A DNA stretch of 64,000 bases. Source: JAFLCM01 sp964510955. Its GTDB lineage: Bacteria > Planctomycetota > Phycisphaerae > Phycisphaerales > UBA1924. A model generated the notes under the pieces. That model made no database searches, was not told the DNA's origin, and saw only the letters and a program-made list of their open reading frames with translations. Positions 42,858 through 56,100 of the stretch are shown in pieces. The stretch spans positions 1-64,000 of the forward strand of contig CAZEDW010000019.1 in the NCBI GenBank assembly GCA_964510955.1, written 5' to 3'. Numbering within the stretch: position 1 is the first letter of the stretch; every line of letters begins with the position of its first letter. The translations under genes were made by a program, and so were the position numbers.

Positions 42858-43124
42858 ATGGAAGCGGTGACTGATCCGCGTGACATCGTGGACATCGCCT
42901 GCCTGGCGCAGGCGTCCGCGGCCGGCGCGCCTGCAACCGATGGGCAGGCGACGGGCGAGCGCAAGTGGCTTGGGGTGTGGTTCCGCTGCTGCCATGTGTA
43001 CGGACGGATGTACCTGCTGCCCGGCGGCGAGCGGTACGCCGGGACCTGCCCGCGCTGCGGGTCGCAGATCGGCGCCAAGGTGGGCGACGGCGGCACGACA
43101 CGACGGTTCTTCGAGGCAACCTGA
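42858..43124 (+). CDS. Small zinc-ribbon-like protein
   Basis: 88 residues. WLGVWFRCCHVYGRMYLLPG, then TCPRCGSQIGAKVG, then GTTRRFFEAT forms a compact domain with cysteines spaced as a zinc ribbon (CC...CPRC). Conserved-looking residues (VWFRCCHVYGR, GGTxRRFFEA) suggest a real family that I recall as small planctomycete proteins without function. It follows the cyclodeaminase by 76 nt and is convergent with the UbiA-like gene. Confidence 0.6.
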   Translation: MEAVTDPRDIVDIACLAQASAAGAPATDGQATGERKWLGVWFRCCHVYGRMYLLPGGERYAGTCPRCGSQIGAKVGDGGTTRRFFEAT

Positions 43125-43142
43125 CGGGCGGCTCGCGAGGGC

Positions 43143-44030
43143 TTAGAGTCGGCCCACCAGCGCCACGCCCGCCGCGGCACTCGCGACCGTCCAGGCCAGG
43201 GCAGCGTATCTGGGCCGCGAGGCCCCGAGGAGGTTCGCCGCCAGCATGGCGCCGACGCCGATGAACCCGGCCACCAGCCAGCCCCACATGCGGTGCCCGG
43301 TGCCGTAGGCGCTCACGAGCATGGCCAGCGCGGTCCACAGCACCACGGCCGCGCCGGCCGGGCGTTCGCCCAAGACGGTCGGTGTGGTCAGCAGGCGCTC
43401 GGTACGGTCGAAGGGCGCGTCGCGCGTTTCGCACATCAGAATGAAGACGCCCATCACAACCCCCCACAGGATCGTGGCGGTCTGGCGTGCTGCGGAAATC
43501 AGCTCCGGGAGCTGCTGCGGCTCGCCCTCGGTGCCGGGGACCGCGCGGGCGGCCATCGCGGCCAGCTCGTTCCGCTCGGCGACGAAGGCCAGTGCCAGGA
43601 CCGGCAAGACCAGCGCGAATACCGGCAAGAGGACCTCCGTAAGCCGCGCCCGCCAGCGACCAAGCCGGTGCTTGACCCGGTGGCCGGCGAGAAGCAGCAG
43701 CAGGGCGGCGGCTGCCACGACGGCGATCTGGTAATCGGTCACCACCAGCAGCCCGACCGCCCCGGCGGACAAGGCCAGCAGGAACCCGGCCCGCGGCGCC
43801 AGGTGCGCCGGCTCCAGTCGAAGCCGCGGCCCGAGCACCAGGAGGCGCGGCTCGGCTCTGCGGCGCTGGGCGTCGAGGTCGTGCAGAACGCCGTGCAGCA
43901 GCGTCGTCGTGCAATGGAATATCACCAGCGGCAGGCCCGCGTAGGGGAACGACCTGGCCCAGAGCAGGCACGGCGGCAGGGTGAAGATCAGCCACGGCCA
44001 GCGGAGATGGCGGAGGAAGAACGGGGTCAC
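43143..44030 (-). CDS. UbiA-like integral membrane protein
   Basis: 295 residues (start GTG at 44030). It has about eight hydrophobic segments, including FFLRHLRWPWLIFTLPPCLL, GFLLALSAGAVGLLVV, IAVVAAAALLLLLAG and AAVVLWTALAMLVSAYG. A loop CETRDAPFDRTERLLTTPTV followed by LGERPAG resembles the second aspartate-rich motif of UbiA prenyltransferases (DxxxD...RTxxxxxG). A first motif would be near LLHGVLHDLDAQRR. The motifs are imperfect, so this may be a diverged relative. The ribosome site is weak. It lies between the Zn-ribbon gene and the terminator of the giant gene. Confidence 0.5.
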   Translation of the reverse strand: MTPFFLRHLRWPWLIFTLPPCLLWARSFPYAGLPLVIFHCTTTLLHGVLHDLDAQRRRAEPRLLVLGPRLRLEPAHLAPRAGFLLALSAGAVGLLVVTDYQIAVVAAAALLLLLAGHRVKHRLGRWRARLTEVLLPVFALVLPVLALAFVAERNELAAMAARAVPGTEGEPQQLPELISAARQTATILWGVVMGVFILMCETRDAPFDRTERLLTTPTVLGERPAGAAVVLWTALAMLVSAYGTGHRMWGWLVAGFIGVGAMLAANLLGASRPRYAALAWTVASAAAGVALVGRL

Positions 44031-44074
44031 GGCGGGGACATCATCGGCGGACAGGCGGGGGATTGGTCAACGGG

Positions 44075-44110
44075 GAAAGAAAACCGGCGGGAGCCTGGGG
44101 CTCCCGCCGG
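44075..44110 (-). terminator. Intrinsic terminator of the giant gene
   Basis: On the minus strand, 35 nt after the giant gene's stop, CCGGCGGGAGCC pairs perfectly with GGCTCCCGCCGG (12 bp, 3-nt loop, 44084-44110) and is followed by TTTTCTTT. A textbook strong rho-independent terminator. Confidence 0.95.
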
Positions 44111-44144
44111 GGGGATCGGTCACGAGTCGCGGCCGGGCGACGGG

Positions 44145-47100
44145 TTACGGGTGGCAGCCGAAGTCACCCAGCAGGATGGTGAGGTCGATGGTGTTCACAA
44201 AGCCGTCACCGTTGATGTCGCCGCCGGTGCCCGGCGGGACGAACTGGCCGAACTGGCCGAGCAGGATGACGAGGTCGTTGGTGCCGACGATGCCGTCGTT
44301 GTTGAGGTCGCTGACGCAGGGCGTGTTCTCGTGGGCGCCCATGTCGACGATGGGGGCGGTCCCGAGACCGGAGTCAACCGTGAAGGGAACGTCCAGGAAG
44401 CGGGTGAAGTTCTTGTAGTCGTAGGGGGTGACCTCGGCGGTGATGCTGTCTTGGTCGAGGTCGGCGAAGTCGCTCGGGACGGCGGAGTTGTTGCCGGCGT
44501 CGACGCCGGGGGAGATCGGGAAGAGGCGGAAGTCGTCGTCGAGGGTGCCGACCACGTTGTCGGGGCCGTTGTCGTCGCGGAACAGCGGGGCGGAAGAGAT
44601 GTTGCCGAAGCCCAGCAGCGGGGCGCCGAGGTTCTTGATGAGCGAGTAGGTGGCGCTGATGGTGCCGCCCGAGGCCGAGAGCTGGGCGGCCATGGTCACG
44701 CCGGTGGAATCAACGTTGTTCCACAGGATGGTGTTCACGACGTTCATCGAGCCGCCGACGATTCGGATGCCGCCCGTGACGCTGGCGGCGGACTGGTTGT
44801 TGTAGAAGGTGGAGTTGATGACGGTGACGGCGGAGCCGGTGCCGTGGAAGGCGGCGCCGTCGCCGCCGTAGCTGAGGTTGTTGTTGAAGATGCAGTTCAT
44901 GAAGCTGGGCGTGCCGCCGGAGGCTGCGACCGCGCCGCCGTTGAGCGGGCTGGCGTTGAGGAGGAAGAGGGTGTTGACGGCGCGGAGGCCTGAGGCGTCG
45001 GCGTAGATGCCGCCGCCGGAGTTCTGGGCGAAGTTCTGGATGACACGGCACTTGGCGAGGATCGGGTTGCCGGCCTGGGCGAGCACGCCGCCGCCGCGCT
45101 GATCACCGATGGCGACGCCGTTGGCGTTGCCGCCGAGGATGGTGAAACCGTCGAGGACCGCGCCGAGGCCGGTGCCGAAGGTGACGACGTGGTAGGAGTT
45201 GTCGTTGAAGCTGGCGAGGTTGTCGTCGCTGTCGAGGTCGCCCGAGAGGGTGGTGACGTTGGCCACGACGTTGCGTTGGTTGCGGAGCGACTCGGTGGCG
45301 TTGAAGCCGCCGTAAACCCGGACCTGGGCCGGGATGTAGAAGGTGCTGGAGCGCGGGCCGCCGAACGCGTCGGGGCGGTAGGTCCCCTTGGCGACCCAGA
45401 TTTCATCGGCGTCGCAGGTGGCGGCGAGGGCGGCCTGGAGCGTGGTGAACGCGTTGGCCCAGCTCGTGCCGTCGTTGGCGCCGACCGCAGCCCAGTTGAC
45501 ATAGATGATGTTGTACGGGTCGGTCACGCTGATGTTGCGCGTGCAGATGGAGAAGTTGCCGGCCTGATCGGTCACGGTGAACGTGATGGTGTAGTTGCCG
45601 ACGCCCAGCGGGGTGCCGGGGGCGGGCGACTGGGTGATGGTGAGGTTTGCGACTGGCGAGCAGTTATCGACGGCGTTCACGTCGGGGCGGAAGTCGCCCA
45701 GGACGTAGACGCAGCCGACGCCGGTCTGGAACGCCGCCAGACCCGAGCAGGAGTTGATGACGGGCGGGGTGTTGTCGTTGACGGTGAAGGTGGTGTCGCA
45801 GTGGTTGGAGTTGCCCGAGGCGTCGGTGACGGTGACGGTGACGGTGGTGACGCCGAGGCCGACGAGCGTGCCGGCGGCGGGCGACTGGACGACGGTGAGG
45901 CCGCCGGTCGGTGTGCAGTTGTCGCTGTAGGTGGCGGTTGCGATGAAGTCGGGCACCGCGGCCTGGCAGGTGCCGTCGGCGAAGGCCGACTGCGGCGCAC
46001 CGCAGACGATCGACGGCTGGGTGTTGTCCGTCACGGTGAACGTGGTGTTGCAGGAGTTGGAGTTGCCGGCGCCGTCAGTGACAGTGACGGTGATCGTGTG
46101 GATGCCGGTGGTGACCGTGGCGCCGGCGGCGGGGGACTGGCTCACGATGAGCGCGCCGTGGGCGGTGCAGTTGTCGGCGTAGGTCGAGGTTGAGATGAAG
46201 TCGGGCACCAGGGCCGAGCACGAGGCATCGGCGAAGGCCGACTGGCCCGCGCCGCAGGTGATGCTGGGCGGGGTGTTGTCGTTGACGATGAAGGTGGTGT
46301 CGCAGTGGTTGGAGTTGCCCGAGGCGTCGGTGACGGTGACCGTCACGGTGTGAGTACCGGTCGTCACGAGCGTGCCGGCGGCGGGGGACTGGCTGACGAG
46401 TATCGAGCCATGCGCCGTGCAGTTGTCGGCGTAGGAAGCGGTAGAGATGAAGTCGGGCACCGCGGCCTGGCACGCGCCGTTCGCCGGGGCGGACTGTGGG
46501 GCCCCGCAGGTGATGCTGGGCGGGGTGTTGTCGGTGACGGTGAAGGTGGTGTCGCAGTGGTTGGAGTTGCCGCTGGCGTCGGTGACGGTCACGGTCACGG
46601 TGTGAGCGCCGAGGCTCACGGGCGTGCCGGCGGCGGGGCTCTGCACGACGGTCAGCATCTCGGAAGGCGTGCAGTTGTCGGCGTAGGTGGAGGTTGAGAT
46701 GAAGTCGGGCACCAGGTCGGAGCACGAGCCGTCGGCGAAGGCCGACTGACCCGCGCCGCAGGTGATGCTGGGCGGGGTGTTGTCGGTGACGGTGAAGGTG
46801 GTGTCGCAGTGGTTGGAGTTGCCGCTGGCGTCGGTGACGGTCACGGTCACGGTGTGGACGCCGAGGCTCACGGGCGTGCCGGCGGCGGGAGACTGGCTGA
46901 CGCTGAGCGCGCCGAGGGCGGTGCAGTTGTCGGCGTAGGTGGAGGTTGAGATGAAGTCGGGCACCAGGGCGGAGCACGAACCATCGGCGAAGGCCGACTG
47001 CGGCGCCCCGCAGGTGATGCTGGGCGGGGTGTTGTCGGTGACGGTGAAGGTGGTGTCGCAGTGGTTGGAGTTGCCCGAAGCGTCGGTGACCGTGACAGTC

Positions 47101-50100
47101 ACGGTGTGAACACCGAGGCTGACCGGCGTGCCGGCTGCGGGCGACTGGCTGACGATGAGCGTGCCGTGGGCGGTGCAGTTGTCGGCGTAGGTCGAGGTTG
47201 AGACGAAGTCGGGCACCAGGGCCGAGCACGAGCCATCGGCGAAGGCCGACTGGCCCGCGCCGCAGGTGATGCTGGGCGGCGTGTTGTCGGTGACGGTGAA
47301 GGTGGTGTCGCAGTGGTTGGAGTTGCCGCTGGCGTCGGTGACGGTGACGGTCACGGTGTGCACGCCGAGGCTCACGGGCGTACCGGCGGCGGGAGACTGG
47401 CTGACGATGAGCGCGCCGAGGGCGGTGCAGTTGTCGGCGTAGGTGGAGGTTGAGATGAAGTCGGGCACCAGGGCCGAGCACGAGCCATCGGCGAAGGCCG
47501 ACTGACCCGCACCGCAGGTGATGCTGGGCGGCGTGTTGTCGGTCACCGTAAAGGTGGTGTCGCAGTGGTTGGAGTTGCCCGAAGCGTCTGTGACGGTCAC
47601 GGTCACGGTGTGAACGCCGATGGAAACCGTGCTGCCGGCGGCCGGGGACTGGGTCACGATGAGCGAGCCGGTGGGCGTGCAGTTGTCGCCGTAGGTGGAG
47701 GTGGACACGAAGTCGGGCACCAGGGCCGAGCACGAGGCGTCGGCGAAGGCCGACTGACCCGCGCCACAGGTGATGCTCGGCGGGGTGTTGTCGGTGACGG
47801 TGAAGGTGGTGTCGCAGTGGTTGGAGTTGCCGCTGGCGTCGGTGACGGTGATGGTGATGGTGTGGACGCCGGTGGTGACCGCGGTTCCGGCGGCGGGGGA
47901 CTGGCTGACCACCAGAGCGCCGTGCGCGGTGCAGTTGTCGGCGTAGGTCGAGGTAGCGATGAAGTCGGGCACCAGGGCCGAGCAGGTCGCATCACCGAAG
48001 GCCGACTGCGGTGCCCCGCAGGTGATGCTGGGCGGCGTGTTGTCGGTGACGGTGAAGGTGGTGTCGCAGTGGTTGGAGTTGCCCGAGGCGTCGGTGACGG
48101 TCACGGTGACCGTATGGACGCCCAGCCCGACCGGTGTGCCGGCGGCGGGCGACTGAGTGACGGTCAGATCGCCGTGGGCGGTGCAGTCGTCGGCGTAGGT
48201 CGAGGTTGTCATGAAGTCGGGCACCAGAGCGGAGCACGACGCGTCGGCGAAGGCCGACTGGCCCGCGCCGCAGGTGATGCTGGGCGGCGTGTTGTCGGTG
48301 ACGGTGAAGGTGGTGTCGCAGTGGTTGGAGTTGCCCGCGCCGTCTGTCACGGTGACGGTGACGGTGTGGACACCCAAGCCGACCGACGATCCGGCGGCGG
48401 GGGACTGGCTGACGATGATCGAACCGTGGGCCGTGCAGTTGTCGGCGTAGGTCGAGGTAGAGATGAAATCGGGGACCAGGGCCGAGCAGGAGCCATCCGC
48501 GAACGCCGACTGGCCGGCGCCGCAGGTGATGCTCGGGGCGGTCGTATCACTGACGGTAAAGGTGGTGTTGCAGTTGATGGAGTTGCCGGACTCGTCGGTG
48601 ACCGTCACGGTGACGGTGTGAGCGCCAAGGCCGACCATGGCGCCGGCGGCGGGCGATTGGCTGACGGTCAGGTTGGCGTTGGTCGTGCAGTTGTCGCTGT
48701 AGGTGCTGGTGGCGATGAAGTTGGGCACGGCGGCCATGCAGGTGGCGTCGGCGCTCGCGGACTGGGGCGCGCCGCAGGTGAGGCTGGGCTGCGTGGTGTC
48801 CACGGCGGTCACGTCGCACGAGCACGTGGCGATGTTGCCGGACTGATCGGTGACGGTGAACGTGACGTGGACGACCGCGTGCAGGGCCATCGGCGTGCCG
48901 GGGGCCGGGCTCTGGGTGACGGTGAGGTTGGCGTCGGAGGTGCAGTTGTCATGGGCCGTGAGCTCTGGGCGCAGGTCCGGCAGCAGCGCGGTGCAGTTGG
49001 CTCCCACGCTGACGTTCTGATTGGACGGGCACACGGAGATGCTGGGCGGCGTGGTGTCCTTCACGTGGACCGTGAACGAGCACGACGCGGTGTTGCCGTG
49101 CTGGTCGTCGGCCGTGAGAGTGATGAGGGTGTCCCCGACCGTCACCACGGTGCCCGCGGCGGGAGACTGGGTGATGATGATCCGGCTGGTGCCGGTGCAG
49201 TTGTCCTTGGCCAGGCCCAGCGACGTGTAGCTGGGCAGGGCGACCTGGCAGTTGGCGTTGACGATCAGGTCCGGCACGCTGGGCGGGCAGGAGATCGTGG
49301 GCGCGGTGTCGTCCGTCAGCGTGTAGCTGGTGGTGCAGGACACCGTGTTGCCGTACGCGTCGGTGACGGTGATGGTGACGGCGTGGGTGCCGAGGCCGAC
49401 CTCGGTGCCCGCCGGCGGGTTCTGGGTGACGATGAGCGAGCCGTCGGGCGTGCAGTTGTCGTGGGCGTTGAGATGGAAGGTGAAGTCGGGGATGAGGGCC
49501 GTGCAGCCCACGGTGCTGCGGCTGGCGGTGCTGGTGCCCTCGACGATCGGGGGCGGGCACACCAGCGAAGGCGGCGTGTTGTCGGTGACAGTAAAGGTGG
49601 TATTGCAGGAAGCGGAGTTGCCGGCTCCGTCGGTGGCGGTCACGGTGACCGTTGTGACTCCGACGCCGACGAGGGCGCCGGCGGCGGGAGACTGGCTGAG
49701 GGTGTAGCCGCAGTTGTCGCTCGCCGAGGCGGTGAGCGTGAAGTCGGGCACGGGGGCGTGGCAGTTCGCGTCGGCGAACGCGGACTGGCCGGGGCCGCAG
49801 GCGATGGTCGGCGGCGTCGTGTCCGTCACGGTGACATTGAAGGTGCAGGTCGAGGGGTTGCCGCACGCGTCGGTGGTCGTCACGACCACGGGCGTGGTGC
49901 CGATGGGGAAGGACGAGCCGCTGCTTGGCGTCGAAGTCACCGAGGTGTTGCGGCGGAGCTGAGTGTCGTCGATGGCCAGTGAAGCGGTCTCAAGGAAGGT
50001 GAACCACATGTAGCGGTTCCCGCCGACGATGGTCGAGATGAGGTCCGACGGATCGGAGCGGGTCTCGGTCCAGAGCAGCGCGCCGCCCGAATCGCGGAGG

Positions 50101-53100
50101 TTGAGATCCACGGCGAGCACGCCGGCGTTGTCCCTGAAATCTGACTCGAAGATGTACCAGCCGCTGGCGATGATGGTGTAGTGGTTGATGCTGGCCAGGT
50201 CGTTGCGGCGGGTGAAGTTAGAGTTGTTGGAGCCGCCGATGAGCACCTGACCGAGGTTGTTGGAGGCGGCGTGGAAGACGAAGTCGCGGCGGTGAGAGCC
50301 GCTCTGGTCGCTGGCGGCGGAGGACAGGTCCCAGCCGTAGGTATTTGCGAGCACCGCGGGGTCGTTCAGGTCGATGTAGACCGCGACGCTGGTCTTGAAG
50401 CCCGAGCCGAAGACGGAGCTGTATCCGCCGAGGCGCGTGAAGGCGCCCGTGTAGTCGTCGGGGCTGGCGGGGAGCGAGGTGGAGTCAATCACGGCGTGGG
50501 CCGAGCCCGAGTGCGATGGGACGCCAGCGAAGCCGCTGAGAACACGGTTAAGCATCGAGTTCGAGTCGTTCCAATCCGTGGACGGGGCGTTGAAGTAGTC
50601 GCCCGATGTGAACTGCGGGTTCTCGAAGCCCTGGTCGTAGCACTGGTCGTAGGCCGTGGGAAGCGTGAAGCTGACCACGGCGTTGCACGCGCTGGGGCCG
50701 CTGTCGACAGAGATGTTGGCCGGGCAGGCGCCGAGCACCGGCGGGGTGTTGTCAACGACGGTGATGGTCTGGTCGTAGGCGGACGCGTTGCCCGAGCCGT
50801 CGGTGGCGGTCCAGGTGCGCACGATGACGCCGGTGGCGTTGCAGCCCGACAGGCCGCTGCGGTTGTCGTCAAAAGTGAGCGTGACGGGGCCGCACGCGTC
50901 GGTGGAGGTGGGCACGCCGGTGGCGGGCGGGTCTCGCAGGTCGCCGCAGTAGACGGTGACGTTGGCAACGTAGGGGACCGAGGGCGGGGTGATGTCGTTG
51001 ACGGTGAAGGTGGTGGTGCAGGTCGAGGTGTTGCCGGCTGAGTCGCTGACGGTGAGCAGGATGTTGTGCGAGCCGAGGCCAACGGCGGTTCCGGCGGCGG
51101 GGCTCTGGACCACGGTCACCGCGGAGCAGGCGTCGCTGGCGACGACACCCGACGTGAAGTCAGGAATAACCGCCGAGCAGTTCGCGTCGGCGTTCGCGCT
51201 CTGCGGCGGCGAGCAGGAACTGATCGACGGGGGCGTGTTGTCGGTGATGGTCAGGCTGGCGACGCAGGTGGCCTGGTTGCCGGTGGCGTCCGTAACCGTG
51301 AGAGTGATAGTGTGGACGCCGACGGGGAGCGAGGCTCCGGCAAGCGGGCTCTGCGTGACGGAGAGCGAACTGGAGGGCGTGCAGTTGTCGTGAGCGACGA
51401 CGCCTCCTGTGAAGTCAGGGACGGTGCCCTGGCAGTTGGGTGCCGCGGAGATCGATTGAGGCGGCGCGCAGTTGTCGATGACCGGGGGCGTGTTGTCGAT
51501 GACGGTGAACGTCGCGTTGCAAGACGCGGAGTTCCCGGCGCCGTCGGTCGCGGTCACGGTGATCGTGTTGGCGCCGAGGCCGGCGAGCGTGCCGGCGGCC
51601 GGGGTCTGAGTCTTGACGATGGGGCCGCAGTTGTCGGTCGCGGTGGCGCCCGCGGTGAAGTCGGGCACTTCGGCGTGGCAGGTTGCATCGGCGAAGGCGG
51701 ATTGCGGTGCGCCGCAGGTGATGCTCGGCGGCGTGTTGTCGGTCACGGTAAAGCTGGTGCCGCAGCCGCTGGAGTTACCCGCGCCGTCTGTCACGGTGAT
51801 AGTCACCGCGTGGACGCCGAGGCCGACGGCGGTGCCGGCGGCGGGAGACTGCACGATGGTCAGGCTGCCGAAGGGCGTGCAGTTATCTGCGATCGTGCTG
51901 GTGCCGATGAAATCGGGAACCAGGGCCGAGCAGGTGGCGTCGGCGAAGGCGGATTGCGGCGCGCCGCAGGCGACTGTCGGCGGGGTGTTGTCGGTGACGG
52001 TGAAGGTGGTGTTGCAGTTGTTGCTGTTACCCGCGCCGTCGGTGACGGTGATGGTGACAGTGTGGACGCCGACTCCGACCGAAGCGCCGGCGGCCGGCGA
52101 CTGGCTGATCGTCAGCGAGCCGAAGGGTGTGCAGTTGTCGCTGATGGTGCTGGTGCCGATGAAATCGGGCACCAGGGCGGAGCACGAGGCGTCTGCGAAC
52201 GCGGCCTGCGGAGCGCCGCAGGTGACGCTTGGCGGGGTCTGATCGGTGACCGTTATGTCGAACGTGCACGACGCCGTATTGCCGTTGCCGTCGTTGGCGG
52301 TCAGGGTGATGGTGTGGACCCCCGGGCCGACGAGCGAGCCGGGCAGGGGAGACTGCGAAACCAGCGCGGTGCCGCAGTTGTCGCTCGCGGTGGCGAGGCC
52401 CGTGTAGTTATCGAGCTCGTACTGGCAGCCCGCGTCGGCGGCGACGGTGAATCCGACCGGGCAGGTGATGCTCGGCGGGGTGTTGTCGATGACCGTGAAG
52501 CTGGTGAGGCACGTGCGAATGTTGCCGTGCCCGTCGCTGACGGTGATCGTCACGCCGTGGAGGCCGCGGCCGACAAGGGTGCCGGCGGCGGGCGACTGCG
52601 TGACGGTGATCACGCTGTTGGAGCAGTTATCGATGGCGGTGACGTCGCCGGAGAAGTCGGGGACCGGCGCGGAGCAGGTTGCGTCCGCGAACGCGGAGGC
52701 GGAGGAAGCGCAGTGCGTGATTGTCGGCGGGATGGTGTCGTCGACCGTGATCAACTGGTCGCAGGTGGTCGACTGGCCGCAGTCGTCGGTGACGGTGTAG
52801 GTGCGGATGATGTTGCCGTCGCCGCTGAGCGACGGCGGGACATCGACGAAGCTGACGGAGGCGCTGGAGGCAGAGACGACGCCGCCCTGGGTGGTGAAGT
52901 CCGCGAGCGTGGTGGCGCCGGCGGGGATGTTGCTGACGCACTGAACGTTGACCGCGGGCGGGCACTTCAGCTTGATGGGGTTCTGGCTGAAGATGACCTG
53001 GCTGAAGGCCGGGCTGTCGGTGTCGTCGTGAATGACGTTTTCGATGTCGTCGCCGACATTGGCGCCCCAATCGTTGAACTGGGCGAGGACGTACGGTTGG

Positions 53101-56100
53101 ACGTCGGCGTTCTGGTTATCAACCGCGTGCGGGGAGGCGTTGTCGTAGCCGTAGCCGCCCAGCAGGTTGCCGCCGGCGCTGGAGCCGGCGGGTCCGGAGC
53201 CGGTGCCGAGACCGGAGTAGTTGTTGCCGGCGCAGTCGCCGGCGTCAACGGTGGCGCCGTCGCGGACGCGCAGGCCGGCGCTGGTGTTGCCGGTGAGGTT
53301 GGTGGTCTCGATCATGGCGAAGCCGCCGGAGATGTCGAGGCCGTAGGGCGAGCTGGTGAAGGTGGTGAGGCTGGTGCGCACCGAGAGCTGGGCGCGCGAG
53401 CCGGTCACCAGGCCGCCGGCGCCGGAGCAGGCGGAAACGTGCATCTCCTGGGCGAGCATGTGGACCGTGTCCGTTCCGGTGGCGTCGTCATCGACCCAGA
53501 GGCCGTCGATGCCGCCGGAAATATTGCATGACGAAACAAGCAGCGTGGTTGGCGCGCCAGGCCCGTATACGACGTCGACGTTGCGGAGGCGGACGCCGTA
53601 GTCGCAGTTGACCGAGTTGAGCACCGAAACCGTCACGGGTCGCGTGGTGGGGTTGTTCCACGCCAGAACCCCGTCGAGGAGGTTCTCGGTGTGGTTGTTG
53701 TGGACGGTTGCCGAGACCGCGGTCTGGATGGAGCTGACGTAGATGCCGTCGGCGCTGTGCTCGAAGCTCGGGGCGCCTTCGACGGTGTTGCCCTCGATGG
53801 TCCAGTCGGCCGCGTTCTGGTAGTGGAGGTTGTGCCAGATGCCCAGCACCTCGGTCGAGATGTAGTTGCTGGTGATCGAGGAAGCGTCGCCGGCGATGTG
53901 GTTGTTGCCGGTTTGCACGCCGATGGCCGTGCGAGTCATGTAGTTCAGGTCGATGGAGCCGTACCAGTCGTTGTAGACCAAGGCGCCGATACGGGTGTAC
54001 CCGTAGATCGGGTTGACGCCGGAGCTGTTGTCGAAGCGGTTGCAGTCGATGTTGTTGCCGTTGTACGCCGCGAGGCCGTCCTCGTAGAAGTTCACGGCGA
54101 CGTCGTTGGCGTTCAGGATGATGTTGTTGACCACGCTGACGTGGTCGACGTTGACGAACGGCATGGCGGTCGGGAACTCGAACGAGCCGTTGCTGACGCA
54201 GTTGGCGGCGTTCGAGTCGGCGCCGTTGATGGCGATGCCGCCGCCGATGGCGGTGTTGTCGGCGTCGATGGTCAGGCCGTCGATGGTCACGTTGCTGGCG
54301 GTGACGTAGAACACGATGCCTTCGAGCGGGTCGTTGGTCGCCGGGACGACCACGGCCTCGGCGCCGCGGCTGAGCGCCGCTGAGTTGGCGCACACGCCGG
54401 CGAACGGACCGGTGATGTTGACGCACTGGCCGACGTGGACGTTCTCGGCGTACAGGCCGGCGTAGACGATGACGTCGCCGCAGGAGGCCACGCCGTCGAC
54501 TCCGCCCTGGATGGTGGCGAACGAATCGCAGCCGAAGACCTGGGCCGGGCCCGCGCCGTCGGGGTCGGCGCCCAGAGCCGTGCCGGTCCACGAGTCATCG
54601 ACGTACACGGTGCTGGGCGGCCCGCCCGAGAGCACGGTGACGGTGAAGACGCAGGTGGCGGTCTGGTTTGAGTTGTCGGTGACGAGGTAGGTGACCGTGG
54701 TCACGCCCACCGGGAAGACGTCGCCGGGGTTGTGGTCGGAGGTAACGACAGGCGAGGGGTCGCAGCCGTCGTGGCCTTCCGGCGGCGTCCAGGAGGCCGC
54801 GGCGTTGCACTGGCCGGGGTCGGCGGTGACGGTGATGTTGGACGGGCAGCCGGAGAAGTACGGCGGGTCGTCCTGCACCGTGAGCGTGGTGTTGCAGTCG
54901 GCGGTATTACCAGTGGCGTCGGCGACGTGGATCGTGATGGTGTGCGTGCCGGTGCCGACGGTGGCGCCGGCGACCGGGGTCTGCGTGATCGACAGCGAGC
55001 TGTCGGGCGTGCAGTTGTCGTGGGCGACGACGCCGCCCGTGAAGTCGGGCACCAGAGCCTCGCAGTTTGCGACCGCGGGGATCGACTGCGGGCTGGCGCA
55101 GGTGACGATGCTGGGCGGTGTGTTGTCGGTGACAGTGAAGGTGGCGTCGCAGTGGTTGAAGTTGCCGGCGCCGTCTGTCACGGTCACGGTGACAATGTGC
55201 GAACCCAGGCCGACCGATGAACCGGCGGCGGGGCTCTGCGAGACGACGAGCGAGCCGTGGGCGGTGCAGTTGTCGGAATAGGTCGCCGTCGCGGTGAAAT
55301 CAGGAACGAGGGCCGAGCACGAGCCGTCGGCGAAGGCCGACTGCGGGGCGCCGCAGGTGACGCTCGGCGGCGTGTTGTCGGTGACGGTGAAGGTGTTGGT
55401 GCACGAAGCGGTGTTGCCTGAGCCGTCGGTCGCCGTGACGGTCACGGTGGTCATGCCGAGGCCGACGAGAACGCCCGCGGCGGGCGTCTGGCTCAGCGTG
55501 ACGGCGCCGCAGGCATCGTTGGCGACAGCCGAAAGCGTGAAATCGGGCACTCCAGCCTGGCAGTTGGCGTCTGCGAAGGCGGCCTGGTCCGTGCCGCAGG
55601 TGATCGACGGCGGGACGTCGTCGATCAGCGTGTAGCTGGTGGTGCAGGTGGTCTCGTTGCCGTACTGGTCGGTCACGGTGATCGTGACGCTGGTGGTCCC
55701 CAGGCCGACGAGCGTGCCCGCGGCGGGGGACTGCGTAACGGTGAAGGCGCCGCAGTTGTCGGTGGCGGTGACGTCACCGGTGAAGTCCGCGATCGGGCGC
55801 TGGCACGGGTTGACCCGGGCGCCGGAGCGACCGCTGAGGTTCTCGGTGATCGCCGAAGCGCAGTGGGTGATGCTCGGCGGGGTGTTGTCGGTGACGGTGA
55901 AAGTGTTGTCGCAGGTGGCGGTGTTGCCGGCGCCATCGGTTGCGGTGACGGTCACAGTGTGCACGCCAACGCCAACCGCGGTGCCCGCCGGGGGCGACTG
56001 GCTGAGGGTGACCGGGCCGCAGTTATCGCTCGCGGTGGCGGTCGCGGTGAAATCGGGCACCAGCGCGTGGCAGGTGCCGTCAACAAACGCGGATTGATCG

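Noticed and set aside
46000..48771. Regular repeats as a possible CRISPR array
   Set aside because: Units of 252 nt are coding HYR domains without alternating spacers; no cas genes nearby.
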